DNA of 64,000 bases from Diplolepis rosae (Eukaryota > Arthropoda > Insecta > Hymenoptera > Diplolepididae): NCBI GenBank assembly GCA_030998225.1, contig JAPYXD010000466.1, forward strand, positions 6,675,001 to 6,739,000. The letters run 5' to 3'. Below the pieces are notes generated by a model. It was not told the DNA's origin. It made no database searches and saw only the letters and a list, made by a program, of their open reading frames with translations. Shown one piece after another: positions 31,209 through 46,200 of this stretch. The position numbers were made by a program, and so were the translations under genes. The number at the start of each line of letters is the position of its first letter. Positions within the stretch are counted from its first letter, which is position 1.

Positions 31209-34200
31209 ATGATGGCCGGTAAAGTTTGGAATTCGGATTTATGGAAAACATGGGAGAAACAAGGAAGAAGCGACTTGTAAGTGAAAAATTGGCGACGTTC
31301 GCGAAACGCGCGTCCCGATTACTTTTGCATTGCTACTGAGTTTTCTGAGAAAAAAATATTTTATTCGTCGCGAATTTATCTCCCCTCCATTATCGCCCTA
31401 ACGAAGAGTTAATTTGTCAATTAACGACTGTTTGCAGCTTCAAGCTAATCAAGCACAAATTTAAGGAAGGAGACACGTCAGGTAACTACTTTTCCATTAC
31501 CGCCACATTTTTTCCCGGAATTTCATCCTTCTACAGTCTCTTCTCATATTTGGATGATTTTTTCCATTCCTTTTTTATTATTGCAGATTTTTTATCCCTG
31601 AGAACTTTATTGTTATTATTTTTTAATTTTTTCTAATTTTGGAAAAATGATCGATTTATTTTACTTTGTACATAAAATGTTAAAGAACCGAAAACTTTTC
31701 ACGTATTGGGTACTGATTTTGTAACATTTTACTGAATATTAAAAAATTTTGATCTGTTTTTCGTTTTTGAAAATATTCTATGTAATTATTAATAAAACTG
31801 AAAATACTTTGTGCTACTTTTCATGTTGTAAAACAAAATGTGTTACTATAGGTATTTGGATTTAAAAAACTTTCTCATTTTTTGTTTTTTAATGAGAAGG
31901 AAAATATTGTTGGTATTACGGGCATGTCATTAACGTGACTTTATCCAATACTTTTCGTGCTTCCCATTCTTAAATTAATAACTGAAATGGATTTTTGATA
32001 GCAGATAAACGTAATAGAATGATCAAGGTATGTTTATCTGGTATGAAAAATTAATTTATGTGATCAATTCAAGAATGAGAAGGGCGAAGATAATTGTTTA
32101 ACGACACGTCTAGGACGTGGTCTTAAAAATTGGTTTAAGCTAGATTTTGCGTTAAAAAATTCAAAAGGTTTTTTTATTTTTCTGCAAAGTATAAGAATGG
32201 AATTTAAAAAAATGTTTTTTTCGCGTGAATTTATTTATTTTATTGTTTCTTCGTGAAATTGGAAGTATTTGATATTGATTAAATATTACGTTCAACCTTA
32301 GAATAAATTTCTGTAAAATAATCCTTTTAAGGTCATGTCGTTGACGTGACTTTATCCAATATTTTTCGTCCTTCCCATTCATAAATTAATAACTCAAATG
32401 GATTTTTCATAGCAGATAAATATATTTTGATCTTTCTTTTACATTCATCTGCCATGAAAAATCCATTTGAGTTATTAATTTAAGATTGGGAAGGGCGATA
32501 AGTATTGGATAAAGTCACGTCAATGGCATGTCCTTAGAGAGATATAAAGTATTTTATGACTAAATATATCAATAATTTATAGTTTTTCAAAAAAATAAAA
32601 ACATTTATTACTTCTCGAAAACTTTTTAAAAAGATTCATGCATCAATTTAAAACCAAAAAATAATTTTAAATAATCTAATTGGGGAATTAGATATCAGTG
32701 GAATAATAATAATAATTTATAAACATCGATTTTAATTGCTAAATACCTTAATACCTGAATAGTTTATTCACGATTTTCTTAAATATTTTTCGAATTAAAA
32801 AATATTATAAAAATGAAAATCAGTTAAGGTGCACTTCTCTTCGCTTTAATATTTCCATCCTAAAGAAATCCATTTGAATACTTGTTTTTTCCTGATTTTT
32901 AACAAATAATACATTTTTCTAACATCAAAACATATATTTTTAGAATGGAAGCGAGGATTGTACGAACTGATATCACAAGGCGTTCGAGGGATTATAAAGA
33001 AGGACAGTGTAGTACAGGCATTGGCTGATATGACAGTAAGACTCTCCACACTTAACTTCAAGAAGTAAAGGATCTCATAGAGATACATGAGAAAGTACAT
33101 ATTTTCTTTCAGAGTATCGATGGTGCATTTCCTTCTGCTATTGTAGATATTTTTACTTTAATTGACTCCGAAGCACTAAACGAGGAAAGGAATAATTTTT
33201 ATTACATCGTCAAAGAATCTGAAAAGGTATAAAAGCTAGAAAAGAAATCGGGAAACTTAAGAACTTCGTTATTAATCATTTTATTTTACTTTATCAAGTT
33301 TCTTGTTAGAATTCAATTTGGTTTACATATTTAGGCAGAAGTAAAAGCAAACTTTATTTGCAGTTTTTAACAGACAGAATACTGAAGGAGCGTTTAGAAA
33401 TCGACACACTTCAGGATGTAGGAACTCTTAAAAATCTTAATATCCAAACAAAATTCATCAAAGTCAAGACGAAACTTTAGTACGTACGATCCTTTGCCTT
33501 TGTTTTGAGTATAGATGTTCGTTTTTATTTAATTTATCGCCTCTTTCCAGCTACAAACAGCGTAAATTTAACCTTTTTCGAGAGGAAAGTGAAGGTTATT
33601 CGAAACTTATCGTAGAACTTAGTCAAGAAAGGCCTGAGAGTGAAGTTGCACCTACCTTAGAAATTGTTAAATCACTCATCGGTAGGAGGGGAATTCTTAT
33701 TGTGTTTCGTAATCTAACGACATTGACAATTAAGAATGTTTTTTTTTTAATTTACTCACAGAATCAAATTAAAGCGCCAGAAATTTCAAAGTTTTAAGTT
33801 TCGAAACGTTAAGTTATTTTCTCATTTTAGGATACTTCAATCTCGATCCAAACCGAGTGCTAGACATTTTGCTCGAGACTTTCGAGAATCGGCCAGAAGA
33901 TGATGCTCTTTTTATTCCTTTAATTCGCTCGTATATGAGCGACCAGCAAGTTCTCTGCGAAGTTTTAGGTTTCAAATATCGCTGCACGGCGAGTTCAACA
34001 CCGAATTCTCTCCAAATAGTCACTGCTCTGATGCTTCAGCATGGAGTTATCGAACTCGATGACATTTTGCCGTGGCTTGTTCCTGATGATAAGACTATCA
34101 TTCGTGACTATGAAGCAGCGATGAAGCAAGCCAAAGAATATGTCAGAAAAATGAGTGTCATCTCTACTAAGGACAAAGAAGAAGCTATCGAGAAGAAGGA

Positions 34201-37200
34201 TAATCCACAGGTTAGGAAATATTGCGAAACCTGATATAAACTGGCAACTATTAAATACTGAGAAGGATTTTAATTCCAAAAATGTTTGACACAACTAGAA
34301 AAAATTCTTTTCAATTTCGTGTGAGACCTAGTTATTATTTTCGTAAGCAACATTTTCTTGCGATATGGGCATAAAAAGTCAGGCATTTTTGGATGAAATC
34401 TTGTGACTAGTATACAGTGTTCAACGTGAAAAAAGTAACTGCGATGAACGAAGTTCGATTAAATTCAAGGCACCAAAACTATGACAAATACGTTGCAATT
34501 TCAGTATATTAAGATTTATGCGAAATTGGAAAGAATTTTTCTCGGTATGTTAATTTTATTTAGTTTCACAGGTATTTAAAGTATGTTAGATATGATTGAC
34601 TTCAGTGAAGAATACTGATTTTTTTGTCTATTTTCATTTGTTATTTTCTAGGAAAAGTATTCAAGTAATCAGAAATTTGGACTTTGTGAAGCTCTTTTGG
34701 AAATTGGAGCGTGGGAAGTTGCGCAGAATTTATTTAACAGATTGCCGGATTATTGCTTAACAGATCAGAAACCAATCGCTTTGGGTATTGCTAAAATTAT
34801 TCATGCTTTGATTGAACCTGTTTACCGAAAGTAAGTTACAAATTATAATTTTTTTTCTTCTTAAGTTGCCAAGTTTTAAGTTGCGGAGTTTTTATTAAAT
34901 TTTAGAATATTTTTCAAAGTTTAAATGCTTTCATGATAAAAAATTTCTTTCTCTTTCAGACACTGCATAATATCGCCAAAATTGCCAGGAAGAAAAATAG
35001 ATCCATTGAAGAGTCCTCTTGCACCAAAACCGCTACAATCATTAGAAGATATACATGACCAACTGGTTCCGATGCTCGTGATTCTGGGCCCAAATCTCCA
35101 CCACGATCCTATTCTCATGTACAAAATAATGAGAATGTGTCACGCAGCTATCAAACAAATTCCCCTCAACACAAATAAACAGCCAGTTGACAAGTAATTA
35201 TATTTTCCATTTTGAAGTTTATTTGACTAGAAAGATACAAATAAGATTTACAAATTTATTTATCTCATATAAATAAAGTCATTGACAAACGTTTAAATAA
35301 TATAAATGAAATTGTGAACATTTACTTCACAATTAATTAAGGGACAGTACCACATCTCAAAAAAAAAAATTTCATAGTGAAATATATTTTATAATTTCAA
35401 ACTTTTAATACAAAAAAGTTGATGTTTTAAAGAAATATAGACAATTTAAAAAAACAAAAAATTTTTATGGTAAATCTTGCTGGTATGGCCACCTGAAGTA
35501 GCCTCTTTGTACTTAAATCTGTTTAACGTGATATCTCAACTTTGGAGCATTTGAAAAAAAAAATTTGCTAGATTAATGAAAAGTAAACTTGTTGCTATCG
35601 TATGAACCTCAATTATTCACATGCGATAAAAGAAAGCAAAATAGCGGACTTTTGAAATTTTCGATCTTTTTTTTCAACGTAAATTTCGATTTGTTTTACA
35701 ATACATACCATGTGATAAGTTGCGACTATTTCTAACATTTGGTTATCAAATTGCAACTCTGACTCATTAAAAAAATTTCAAATTCAAAATTTAAATGTTC
35801 GATCTATAAATATTTTAATTTTGCGGTTTATAAAGTGATTTTGTGATTTCAACAAAAGTTTGTAGTCTAAAGCTCATCTTATTTCTGAGTTGTTTTGAGA
35901 ACTTAAATTTATTTTTTCTTTTGAAATCAAATATATGCCAAAAATTGGAAATCTTAATAAAAAACTTGAAAATCAAAAAATATTTTCTAGGAACAATAGT
36001 ATCTATTATGATATCATAACGATTCTCGACGTGGTTCTACTACCTTCGCTTTCCTTCATGGATTGCAATTGCTGCGTCGCAGAGGAAATTTGGAATATTC
36101 TAAAATACTATCCTTATCAGAATCGTTATTGTCTTTACGCTCGATGGAAGAACGAAACTCCGTTACAGCATGCTGCCTTATTGAAGAAACGAGCCGACGC
36201 GCAAAAGGAAATCAAAAGGATTATGCAAAGAGTCAGCAAAGAAACCATCAAACCTGCAGGGAGATCGATAGGAAAACTTACGCATTCCTCACCTGGAATT
36301 CTGTTCGATTATATACTTATCCAAATTCAACTATATGACAATCTAATTGGTAAGAACAATTCTTAATCCATCTATTAATATTATTTTTTATTTAAATTAT
36401 ATTTTAGATCTTTCAAATTAAAATTTTAAGTTTTTAAAAACAGTCCAATACCCTAACTTTTGATGCGATGCAGTTTAAAAGTATCATTTTCCTATGCATT
36501 TTAAATATTACTCGTAAAGCAATAATTGGACTGTTTTTCAATTTTTGTTCCGTGCTGTTGAATCATCTAAAAAAGTAAGTACCTACCTTTTCCTTAAGAT
36601 GCCATTAGCTTTTCTTCATGAGGATGCACAACAGTCGATTCTTTTTGATTGATATCGAATATCATGACAAATTATAAAGTAATGAAATAAAGTACATCAA
36701 ATGATTTTCACTGTTTCCGAGCAGTAGTTTTCGTTTTTCCTTGAATTTAATCCTCTTTTTTTCTTAAAATTGCACTTTCAAGCCATTATGATAATTACCG
36801 AAATTTGAGAGCGAGTACATAAGATATAGAATATCTATAATTTGAAGTATCTTAAATTTAAAGAATAACATTTTTAATTTGACTTTGTTCTCAGGGCCAG
36901 TGGTGGATTCATTAAAGTACCTAACGAACATTTCGTACGACGTTCTCGGTTATTGCTTAGTAGAAGCTCTAGCTGGTGCCGATCGGGATAGATGTAAGGA
37001 CGACGGTACTAGCATTTCCTCCTGGCTGCAATCGCTTGCCGTCTTCTGTGGTGCCATTTTTAAGAAGTACAATATCGAACTAACCGGATTACTACAATAT
37101 GTAGCAAATCAACTTAAAGCACAGAAAAGGTAAGTCTCATAAAACAAAATCAAGTTGAATGCTTAAAGCCTTTGACAATTAAAACTTAGCACATCGGCAG

Positions 37201-40200
37201 AATTGATGTTTTAATTTTCCATGATTTCATTCGTTACATTTTTATTATATTTTATTTTTTATCATTGTTAAATTTAAAGATTACAATTAACGTCTTCAAC
37301 TGGCAATTTATACTTTGAAAATACGTCTTTAAAAAAATTAAAAAATCGCAGGTAAGATACAGAAAAAAAACATAAAATTACAACGACGCTGGTAAGTTTA
37401 AAATTGCGGTAAAAAATCTATGTGATGACTCAAGCTGTTCTGAATGTCTCGATAGTCGATCCGCTCAATGAATATTCTAGTTCATTCTGTCATAAAATAT
37501 CTGTTGTGTTTCACTAGCTACTGGAGAGGCTGGTGCGTTATTCTTACCGCCAGTTAACTTAGCGTGAAGCACCAACGACAGAGATTTTTTCCCAAGCTTT
37601 CTGTGGAAATGCTAAAGAATCCAGTTGTGAGGCTCAGTGTTTTCAAATGGATCTGCGCATCTGAAAGGAGGCAAGGGATTTATTGTTTCTAACTGCAACT
37701 AACATTCCACGAAGAAGAAATTAAAAGAATTTTAGAAATTTGCAAAAAATCATTATCAGCACTGAATCGAATTGAATAAGAATATTTAACATCAACAGTA
37801 CAATACTTACTATACGTGAATCATTAATGCGAAATTGGTTTTGTAAAATAGAAAATAATGAGTATTTACTGAAGACAAACAATATAACAATTGAACATAA
37901 AATTACTGCCTTATCTAAATGAGAAGAGGATGAAAAATATGAAACTACCTCAGGGTTTGAAAATAGAAATAAATCGTATTATCATATTTTAGATATTTCA
38001 TACTCAATAAATGTTTTGAGAAGTAAAATAATGCTAGACAGAATAACAATAAATTTTTCAATAATTTAACATTTTATTAATGGATAAAAAAATTATAATG
38101 AAAAAGGCTTTGAGAGATTAAATATTTTAGAAGAAGATTTCCATTATCAACAAAGCAGAAAAAAATGTTTAAATAAAACACATACAATGGACGAAACCTC
38201 TCTAATGAAGATTTAACTAAAAAAATTTAACAAAAAATTTAACAAATTATTTGAAAACTGTAGAATACATGTTTAACTGTTAATTTCCATAAGAAAAGTA
38301 GAAAACAGATTACGGAAACAATTTTTAAATGAAAAAAAGAAATTGCAGCGCTGGATGGAAAGGACGAGATCGGTCGCAATCTCGTCTAAAGGACATAAAA
38401 TTCAAGGTAAGAATTTACTCTCGTAAAAAATTATATCTGTTATTGAATTTATGTAATACAGTTACAAAAGTATTAATTAATCATGAATGAATTTGTTATT
38501 TTTCAGAATTTATGGATCCGAAGATTGAGAAGGATAAAAGAATCAAAGCAAGTTCATCTGGATTAAATAGTCAGAAAATATTTAACTGTGGAAAAACAAA
38601 CAACAGTAAAACTTCCAAAAAAATCAAAGGAGAATCGTCATTAGTGTAGCGCCTTTTATATGACGTTTAAAATGTTTGACGCGTTGTGACTTTTCCGGGA
38701 AGTCCTGAAAGTTTACCAGAATTTTGACTCGTAAGCGAAGCCAAAGTTTCTTTTACACGCTCAACATTATATTCTCTAATATTTCAACTTTTTCAGAATT
38801 GCAATACAAAGAATAAAAAGTTTCTTTTGCTTTTTCGTCGAACACAAAATTGTAAATCAGTTTTTGATTGGAAAAGTTAGTTGTGGAAATAGATAAATTA
38901 GGAATTTTAACTATATGGAAATAGTTAAATAATCGAATGAAATCAAGAAATATAACTGAGGTTTAATTTAATGACAAGTTTAATCATGATACACATTTTT
39001 CTCTCATATTAAAGTTTTTTTTACTTTTGAGTTTCTTATCATGGTGGGAAATCTGGGCTTAGGTTTGTTTCCGGTCTTCTAAGTTATAATTTTTTAATCG
39101 TTATCAAAGTTTCAACTAAATATAGATATAAAAAGTAACCGATAGCTCTTAGTGGCATGGATCTAATTAGAATGTAATTCATTTCGATTTCAGTCTGGAT
39201 TTATTAATTTTGAAAGAAATCGTGCAGAAGATGGCAGGAATCGAGGCTGCGGAAGAAATGACGCCCGATCAATTGGATGCAATGGCTGGTGGCGATCTTT
39301 TGAAAAATGAGGTTTGTACAAATTAATCGCTGTATAAAATTATATTTTAAAACTAATAAATTGCTGAATTTTTCGAAATATCAACAGTCAGTTAGGGCAC
39401 TCGGTACACTGATTGGTCCCTCCAAAATATTAAAATCAAAATCACATCTTAAGGGAAGTTCGGTAAAGTCAATACATGATGAATCTGAATCCATGAGTAC
39501 CCAATGTGAGAAAAAAAATTATTCCAGAATTTTCCTACCCTCAGAAACTACCCCCAAATGGAAAAACCACTCCAATCGCTTGAAAATATTTAAATTTCAT
39601 TACCCATCGTTTAATTTTGCCAGAAATTGAGAAATAGTCATTCCAGAACAAGTAGTGGGATTCCGAAAAATTTAAGGATCCATCAACCCTTCTGAACTAC
39701 CCCTCAATTAAGAAAAATACCCCCCCCCCCCTGCATAAAATGTTATCATCTCATTTTCTGTTATTTTATCCTGATCTGAATCGGAGGATTTGTGTTTTGG
39801 AAAACATAAGTATATTCTAACTCACGTTCAAAAAGCATCCTGATTCGTGAGATATAAGGGGACTTATGTTCAAAAAGCACCCCGATTCGTGAAAAGCAAG
39901 GGAACTCACGTTCGAAAAGCACTTCGATTTATGTATTTTCAAAATTATATATCGACTGAACATCAATAATAGTGCATTTTCTGGTGCATCACTATTGCTA
40001 GGAGTGGTTTTTGATGTTTTTTTACTGTTAGGGATAGTTTTCGTTACGGTCCTTTTTGCTACAAATTTTTTATGTGATTTCAAAGTAAGCATGTAAGATC
40101 CCAACTCTACAAAAAATTTCACATCAACGTTATGCTCATTTCTCATTTTTTTTTTCAATTTTCGCACTTTTTGACAGGGTTTAAAAATGAAGGGGTGCAA

Positions 40201-43200
40201 CCCTCGAGTTCGCTAAATTTTTCATGATCAGGTGCATCCTTCATCTTCAAAATGAGATCTTAACGATGTTGATATGTTCATTTTTATGGAAGTTACGATT
40301 TTTCAAAGTGGGTAGTATCTATGTGTGGTTAAAAGCTTTGATATTAGAAATAAGTTTTATGAATGAAGTTTCTCGCATATCTTATGATTCAAAAATGAAA
40401 ATATAATTTGAAATATATATCAGTGAATAAGCTAAAAATTTTAATTTTATCGTACATTTTCGACATTTTAAATATAAAAATTAAAATTTTCAAAAAACAT
40501 TTAAAACTATATTAATTTCAAGAGACTTTATTTGTTTAATATTTCAAACAGTTTAAGGAAATTTACATTTTCTATATCTGAATAAATAAAAAATTTAACG
40601 TTAATATTATGAAAAAAACAAAGCTTCGAATGTCACATTAAAGTTTTCCATTTTGTCTTTTCTTCTGACTAAAAAATTTTCAAATCTTATTTTTAATTTT
40701 CCAAATGAATAAAATTTAATATAAAAAAGTATCTAATCATTTTTTGATTCCAGGCCGGATACTTTAGCCAAGTTCGAAATACAAAAAAATCTTCGCAAAG
40801 GTTGAAGGAAGCCCTTGCTGAACAAGATTTGGCAGTTGCACTCTGCCTTTTGATGGCACAACAGAAGCACTGTGTTGTTTATCGAGAAACGGACAAATCT
40901 CATTTGAAACTCGTAGGTCAGTATTTGAAGGGAATAATTTTATTCAAGTTTTACAATTACTTTATCTATACATAATTGAATTAATTTGAGGCCATAGATC
41001 AACCAAACTATATGATCGATATGGTGATTATTTTGTCTGCAAACGTTTGTCCTTGCAAAATAAGATATCGAGTCAAAAATTTCTGAGATCAAAGAAAAAC
41101 CACTAAAGAAGGCTTGTCAACTCTGAGATTTATTAAATTAAAAAAAAAATAATTTGTAATATATTTTTTTATAATTATAAAAATTCAAGATTGTATTGTT
41201 GAATTAAGAATATGTTGATGGAAAAATTATGAACACAAATCATTTTGTTTCTAAAAGTAATGTCACCAAAGTTATTTTCGATGCAAAAGTCTTGGCCTCG
41301 AATGCTGAAGATTGCGCGCGCTTATGTTACCACTTTCGGCACGTCGCGCCGTTCCACACGAGGGACTCCGCGGCGAGGCCGCCGTAGTGAAAGGGTTAGT
41401 GGTTTCTCTTTGTTCTCACAAATTTTTGAATTAATATCTTATTTTGCATGTACAAAAGTTTACAGATAAAATAATCATCATATCGATCATATAGTCTGGT
41501 TGTTCCATGGCCTTAATATATATGAAATACAATATTTTTGTTGAATATTTCAATTCCAAATTGTTAATTAAAACTTTGTATTAAAACTTTGATGATTAAA
41601 AATCTAACAACATAAACATTTGTAAAGAATATTATCCAAAATGGTCCCTTAATGATTTACACTTGAAACTTATTAACTTTGAAACACTTTCTGATTAAAA
41701 AACATCAACTTTAGTTATATTTAATGGTTTTCAGTTAAAATAAAGTCAAAAATTTTTTAACTCTGCAGCTTTTGCTCTTTTAGAAATTTAACAAACATTC
41801 TTCAACAAATTTTGTAAACTCACTGCCTTCTAATTTCAATCGATTTCATTAACATAGGACAGAGGGTTTTTAGTTTATAACATTTTTTTAATGTGCCATG
41901 AAGTCGGTGAAATGTCGTGATTAGATTTATATTAAAATATAACGTTTTCTTTCACGCTATTCATTAAAAGTTTGAACTCAGACAAAAAGTCATTAATATT
42001 TTTAAAAATCTCATTAAATTTATTATTATATTTTTTTTAATTTGTTTTTTTTTAATAATGAGAATAAAATTTGGAACTGAAGTTTTCGAAAAAAATTGGA
42101 TTATTGTGTGAATATGATCACAAATTGAGAATCAATCAGTTTCAGAAGAATTGTTCATTAGAATGTAGAATAATTTATATTTAAAAAAATTTTAAAGAAA
42201 AATAATATGATTGACACTGACAAAGTTAAACACTAAGACGATGAAGCGTTTATAAATTATTTAAGGAACGAAATCATCTTGCATTAATCAAAATTCGATT
42301 ATTTTTATAGAGTCTAAATTATTAAAATTTACTTTCAGGAAAATTGTACGATCAGTGTCAAGACACATTGGTTCAATTCGGGACGTTTTTGGGTTCCACG
42401 ATGACCGTCGATGAATACGTAGATAGACTACCTTCAATTCATTCCATGTTACAGGATAATCACATACATTCTGATGTCGCATTTTTCCTTGCTCGACCCA
42501 TGTTTGCCCATGCAATTAACGTAAGTGACAATAAGTCTAATCAACTTTCAAAACTGAATCGTCTTCCAAATACGATGATATCGACTTAATTTAATTTTCT
42601 TGAATATAATGAATGACACTGTGAATTAACTATTTACAGATCAAGTACGACGCTTTGCGTAAATCAGATCCCAATTACAAGAAGATGTCAACTGCAACTA
42701 AGCAAGCAAAATGGGCGGAAGCTGCACAAACAGTTATGGCTCCAGTGGCATTGTCAGTCCGACCACTTCATCCTCTCAAGGTTTGGGAAGATATCTCTCC
42801 CCAGTTTTTGGTTACCTTTTGGTCTCTTCAAATGTACGATTTGTACGTTCCGGCTGATAGCTACCAACGTGAGATCAATAAACTAAGACAACTCGCTGCT
42901 CAGGCTGCTGATTCCAAAGATATGGCAAGTTTTTTCATTTCAAAAATCACATTGTGTCCTTTATGTTTCAATTTTTCCCTTTATTTTTATGAAAATACTC
43001 TGAAGTATTTTAAATCCATAATTTTCTCCTCTTTTTCCCTTTATTTTGTGCAGTTTTATAAAAGAATGACAAAAGTTTGAAAAAGAATTTCGGGCGCATA
43101 TGAGTATAACATTTTTAATTTTTATTAAAGTTTCAACCTTATATTACCCCTCATACGAACGAAACCTTTTTTCTTCTGTATATTATTATTATTTCTTCAC

Positions 43201-46200
43201 ATATTCTTGCTTCTCCAGAACCTTATATTATAAAAATACTCTCTTCAAAAGGAGTATGACCTCTTTAGAAAAAAATAACCCTACTTCTGCTAAAATTCGA
43301 TTTTCGAAAATAATTTACTGCCTTTTAATTCAATAAAAATGCAAGGTTCTGAAAATAAATTATATAATATTGTAATGCAAGTTATTTAAATTAATTATAC
43401 CTAGTACTCTTATATTTTCAGTTTATTAAAATATTTGTTTTCATTTACAGAATGCTGGAAAGGGAAAAAAGGAACAAGAAAAGTACACAACGTTAGTTGA
43501 AAAGTTACAGGATGAGAAAAAGAAGCAGGAAGAACACGTGGAAAAAGTTATGGCGTACCTGAGGTATTTTTCTACTCTTCATTAATATTTTTTACATTCT
43601 TGTCTAAAATATAATGTATTGTTGTTTTTTAAATCACTTGAAACTCAAGAACTTATCTTATTAAATCTCTCTTAAATTTTTAATTACTTTTAGACAAGAG
43701 AAAGACTCGTGGTTTTTATCAAGAAGTGCCAAGTCTGCGAAAAATGAGACGATAACGCAATTTCTGCAATTGTGTCTCTTCCCGAGGTGTACTTTCACGA
43801 CTGTGGATGCAATGTATTGCGCGAAATTTGTACATACGATTCATTCACTGAAGACTGCAAACTTTTCCACCCTCCTGTGTTACGACAGAGTATGTATAAG
43901 TTATTTATTTTTTTTATTTAATCAATTTCGGATTCTTCACTCTTGATTTCCGTTTGAAGCTTTCTATTTTGGCGTTTCTATTCAAGTTTTTAAATTAATA
44001 GAAAAATAACACTTGAGGTATCAACATTTTTATTAATTTTAATATTTACAACTTTCAACACTATATAATTTAAAAAATATAAAATTTAGGATTTCTTGGC
44101 ATGTTTTTTTACAAAATTTAGTTCTGCAATAAGAAAATGGCCATTAAATCGCCTAAACATGACAGGAAGTTTAACAAATTTTCAGTGAAAAAGTTTATTG
44201 TTTTTGATCATTTTATTAGCGAAAAATAACCAGGAATTTTTCGCCTACCAAAATAGAAAGTATTCGCTTAATTAAATAGTTTTCTATTACTAATTTTTTG
44301 TAGCTCTTCTGTGATATCACTTATTCAGTTACTTCGTGCACTGAAAACGAAGCAAATCGATACGGAAGATTTTTGTGCGCCATGCTAGAAACTGTAATGA
44401 GGTGGCATTCGGAAAAAGCAATCTTTGACAAGGTATATATAGGCTTAATAATAAAAAGATACCTATAATCAAATCTTCAATATATACTATTAAATCCTTT
44501 TTTAATATGTATATTTTAAATGTTTCTTTTACTTTTATAAAGTCAAATTCGATTTAAAAAATAAATTACAATTTTATTTAATAATCCTTTATATTTTTTA
44601 GGAATGTAGTAACTATCCTGGATTCGTAACAAAGTTTCGAGTCAGCAATCAATTTTCCGAAGCCAATGATATGGTGGGCTTCGAAAATTACAGACATGTG
44701 TGCCACAAGTGGCATTACAAAATCACAAAAGTATATTTACTTTACTATATTACTTTCCTCTCGCAGAATTTTTTTTTTAATTTGGATACAGATACTTATT
44801 TTCTTTTAATTTTGTTTCTAGGCAATAGTGGTATGCCTTGATTCTAAGGACTATGTACAAATCAGGAACTCCCTGATAATTCTGATCAAAATCTTACCTC
44901 ACTTCCCGGTTTTATCGAAGCTTTCACAGATACTAGAAAGAAAAGTAGAGAAAGTTCGAGAAGAAGAACGCGGTCAACGTCAAGATTTACACGTTTTAGC
45001 CACTTCCTACAGCGGTCAACTGAAAGCGAAAACTCCCTCTATGATTCGAGAGTCTGATTTTCATCATGTAGGAGACAAGGTTCGAAGTTATCAAATTTTA
45101 ATAATATTTAATTATACCTTGGGAAATTGAGTTGTTGAATTTTATTTATTTTTTTTTCTTCAGGTGGCAAAAGCTCAGGAACAAGCAATGAACGAAGCAA
45201 CGGAAAAAGTTAGTAATGGGGTTCCACAAAAAGAAGTTTCAAATGGAGAAACAAAAGTAGAAAAGGAGAATAAAGAAATTCGAGAGAAGCGTAATATTAT
45301 ACAAGTGCATCAGTAAGTAGCTTATTTGATACATAAAGTAAATTTTATGCTTTCTAATCCATGCATTTAATTAAAAATTGTCTCTTACTTCCAGCATTGA
45401 GAGTTCGGAGAAGACTAAGAAAAAAGATGAGAACAAAGAAGTTCCAGAAGTGAAGGAAGAAAGAAAGATAAAGAAAGAGAAGGAAGATGTAAAAGAGGAA
45501 GAACCCGTGGAAAAAAAGGATAGAAAGTATAAGGTATCTTTATTTTTCAGTTTTCTTTAATTTAAATAGAATGATTTTTTATCTGAAAATTCTTGAATTA
45601 CTTGTATTTACTAATTTTATTGTAACTGTATATTTCAGTCTCAGGAAGATTATTATAGTGGAAGCTTAGATAATTTGGACCGCGATTTGTCTAGTGTATC
45701 TAACAGCAGTGCAAGTTCTGGTCCACCTCAAGACGGAATTGAAAAAGGTAAAAATATTTTTAAGAATTTATTTAAAAATTTCGAATTTCATTATTTCATT
45801 ATAATATAATAATTATGCTAATGATAAAGAATTAATTATAGTTACGGAGTCCAAGCGAAGGAAGATTGAAAGTAGTTCCTCCGTGCCTAAGGTTTGTATT
45901 TTCTTAGTTCTAAACACAATTAACCCTTAGCTGCCACACTTCTGGTGCCAATCATAGCGGCCACACTGGGTCGTCCATGACCCCAACCACATAATCATGA
46001 ATTTTGAGCAAACTAATTAGTTTTTTAAGATGAAAAAATTCATATTTGGCCTATAACAATTAATTTGTAAGGTAATTTATGTGGCTTGCAAAATTTTTAT
46101 TATTTAACACGCTTAAGAAAATATAATTTGCAAAAAACACTGAAAAATTACTTTTTTTACTTAAAAATTCATAACTTTATCAATTTTTAGAATTGGAAGC

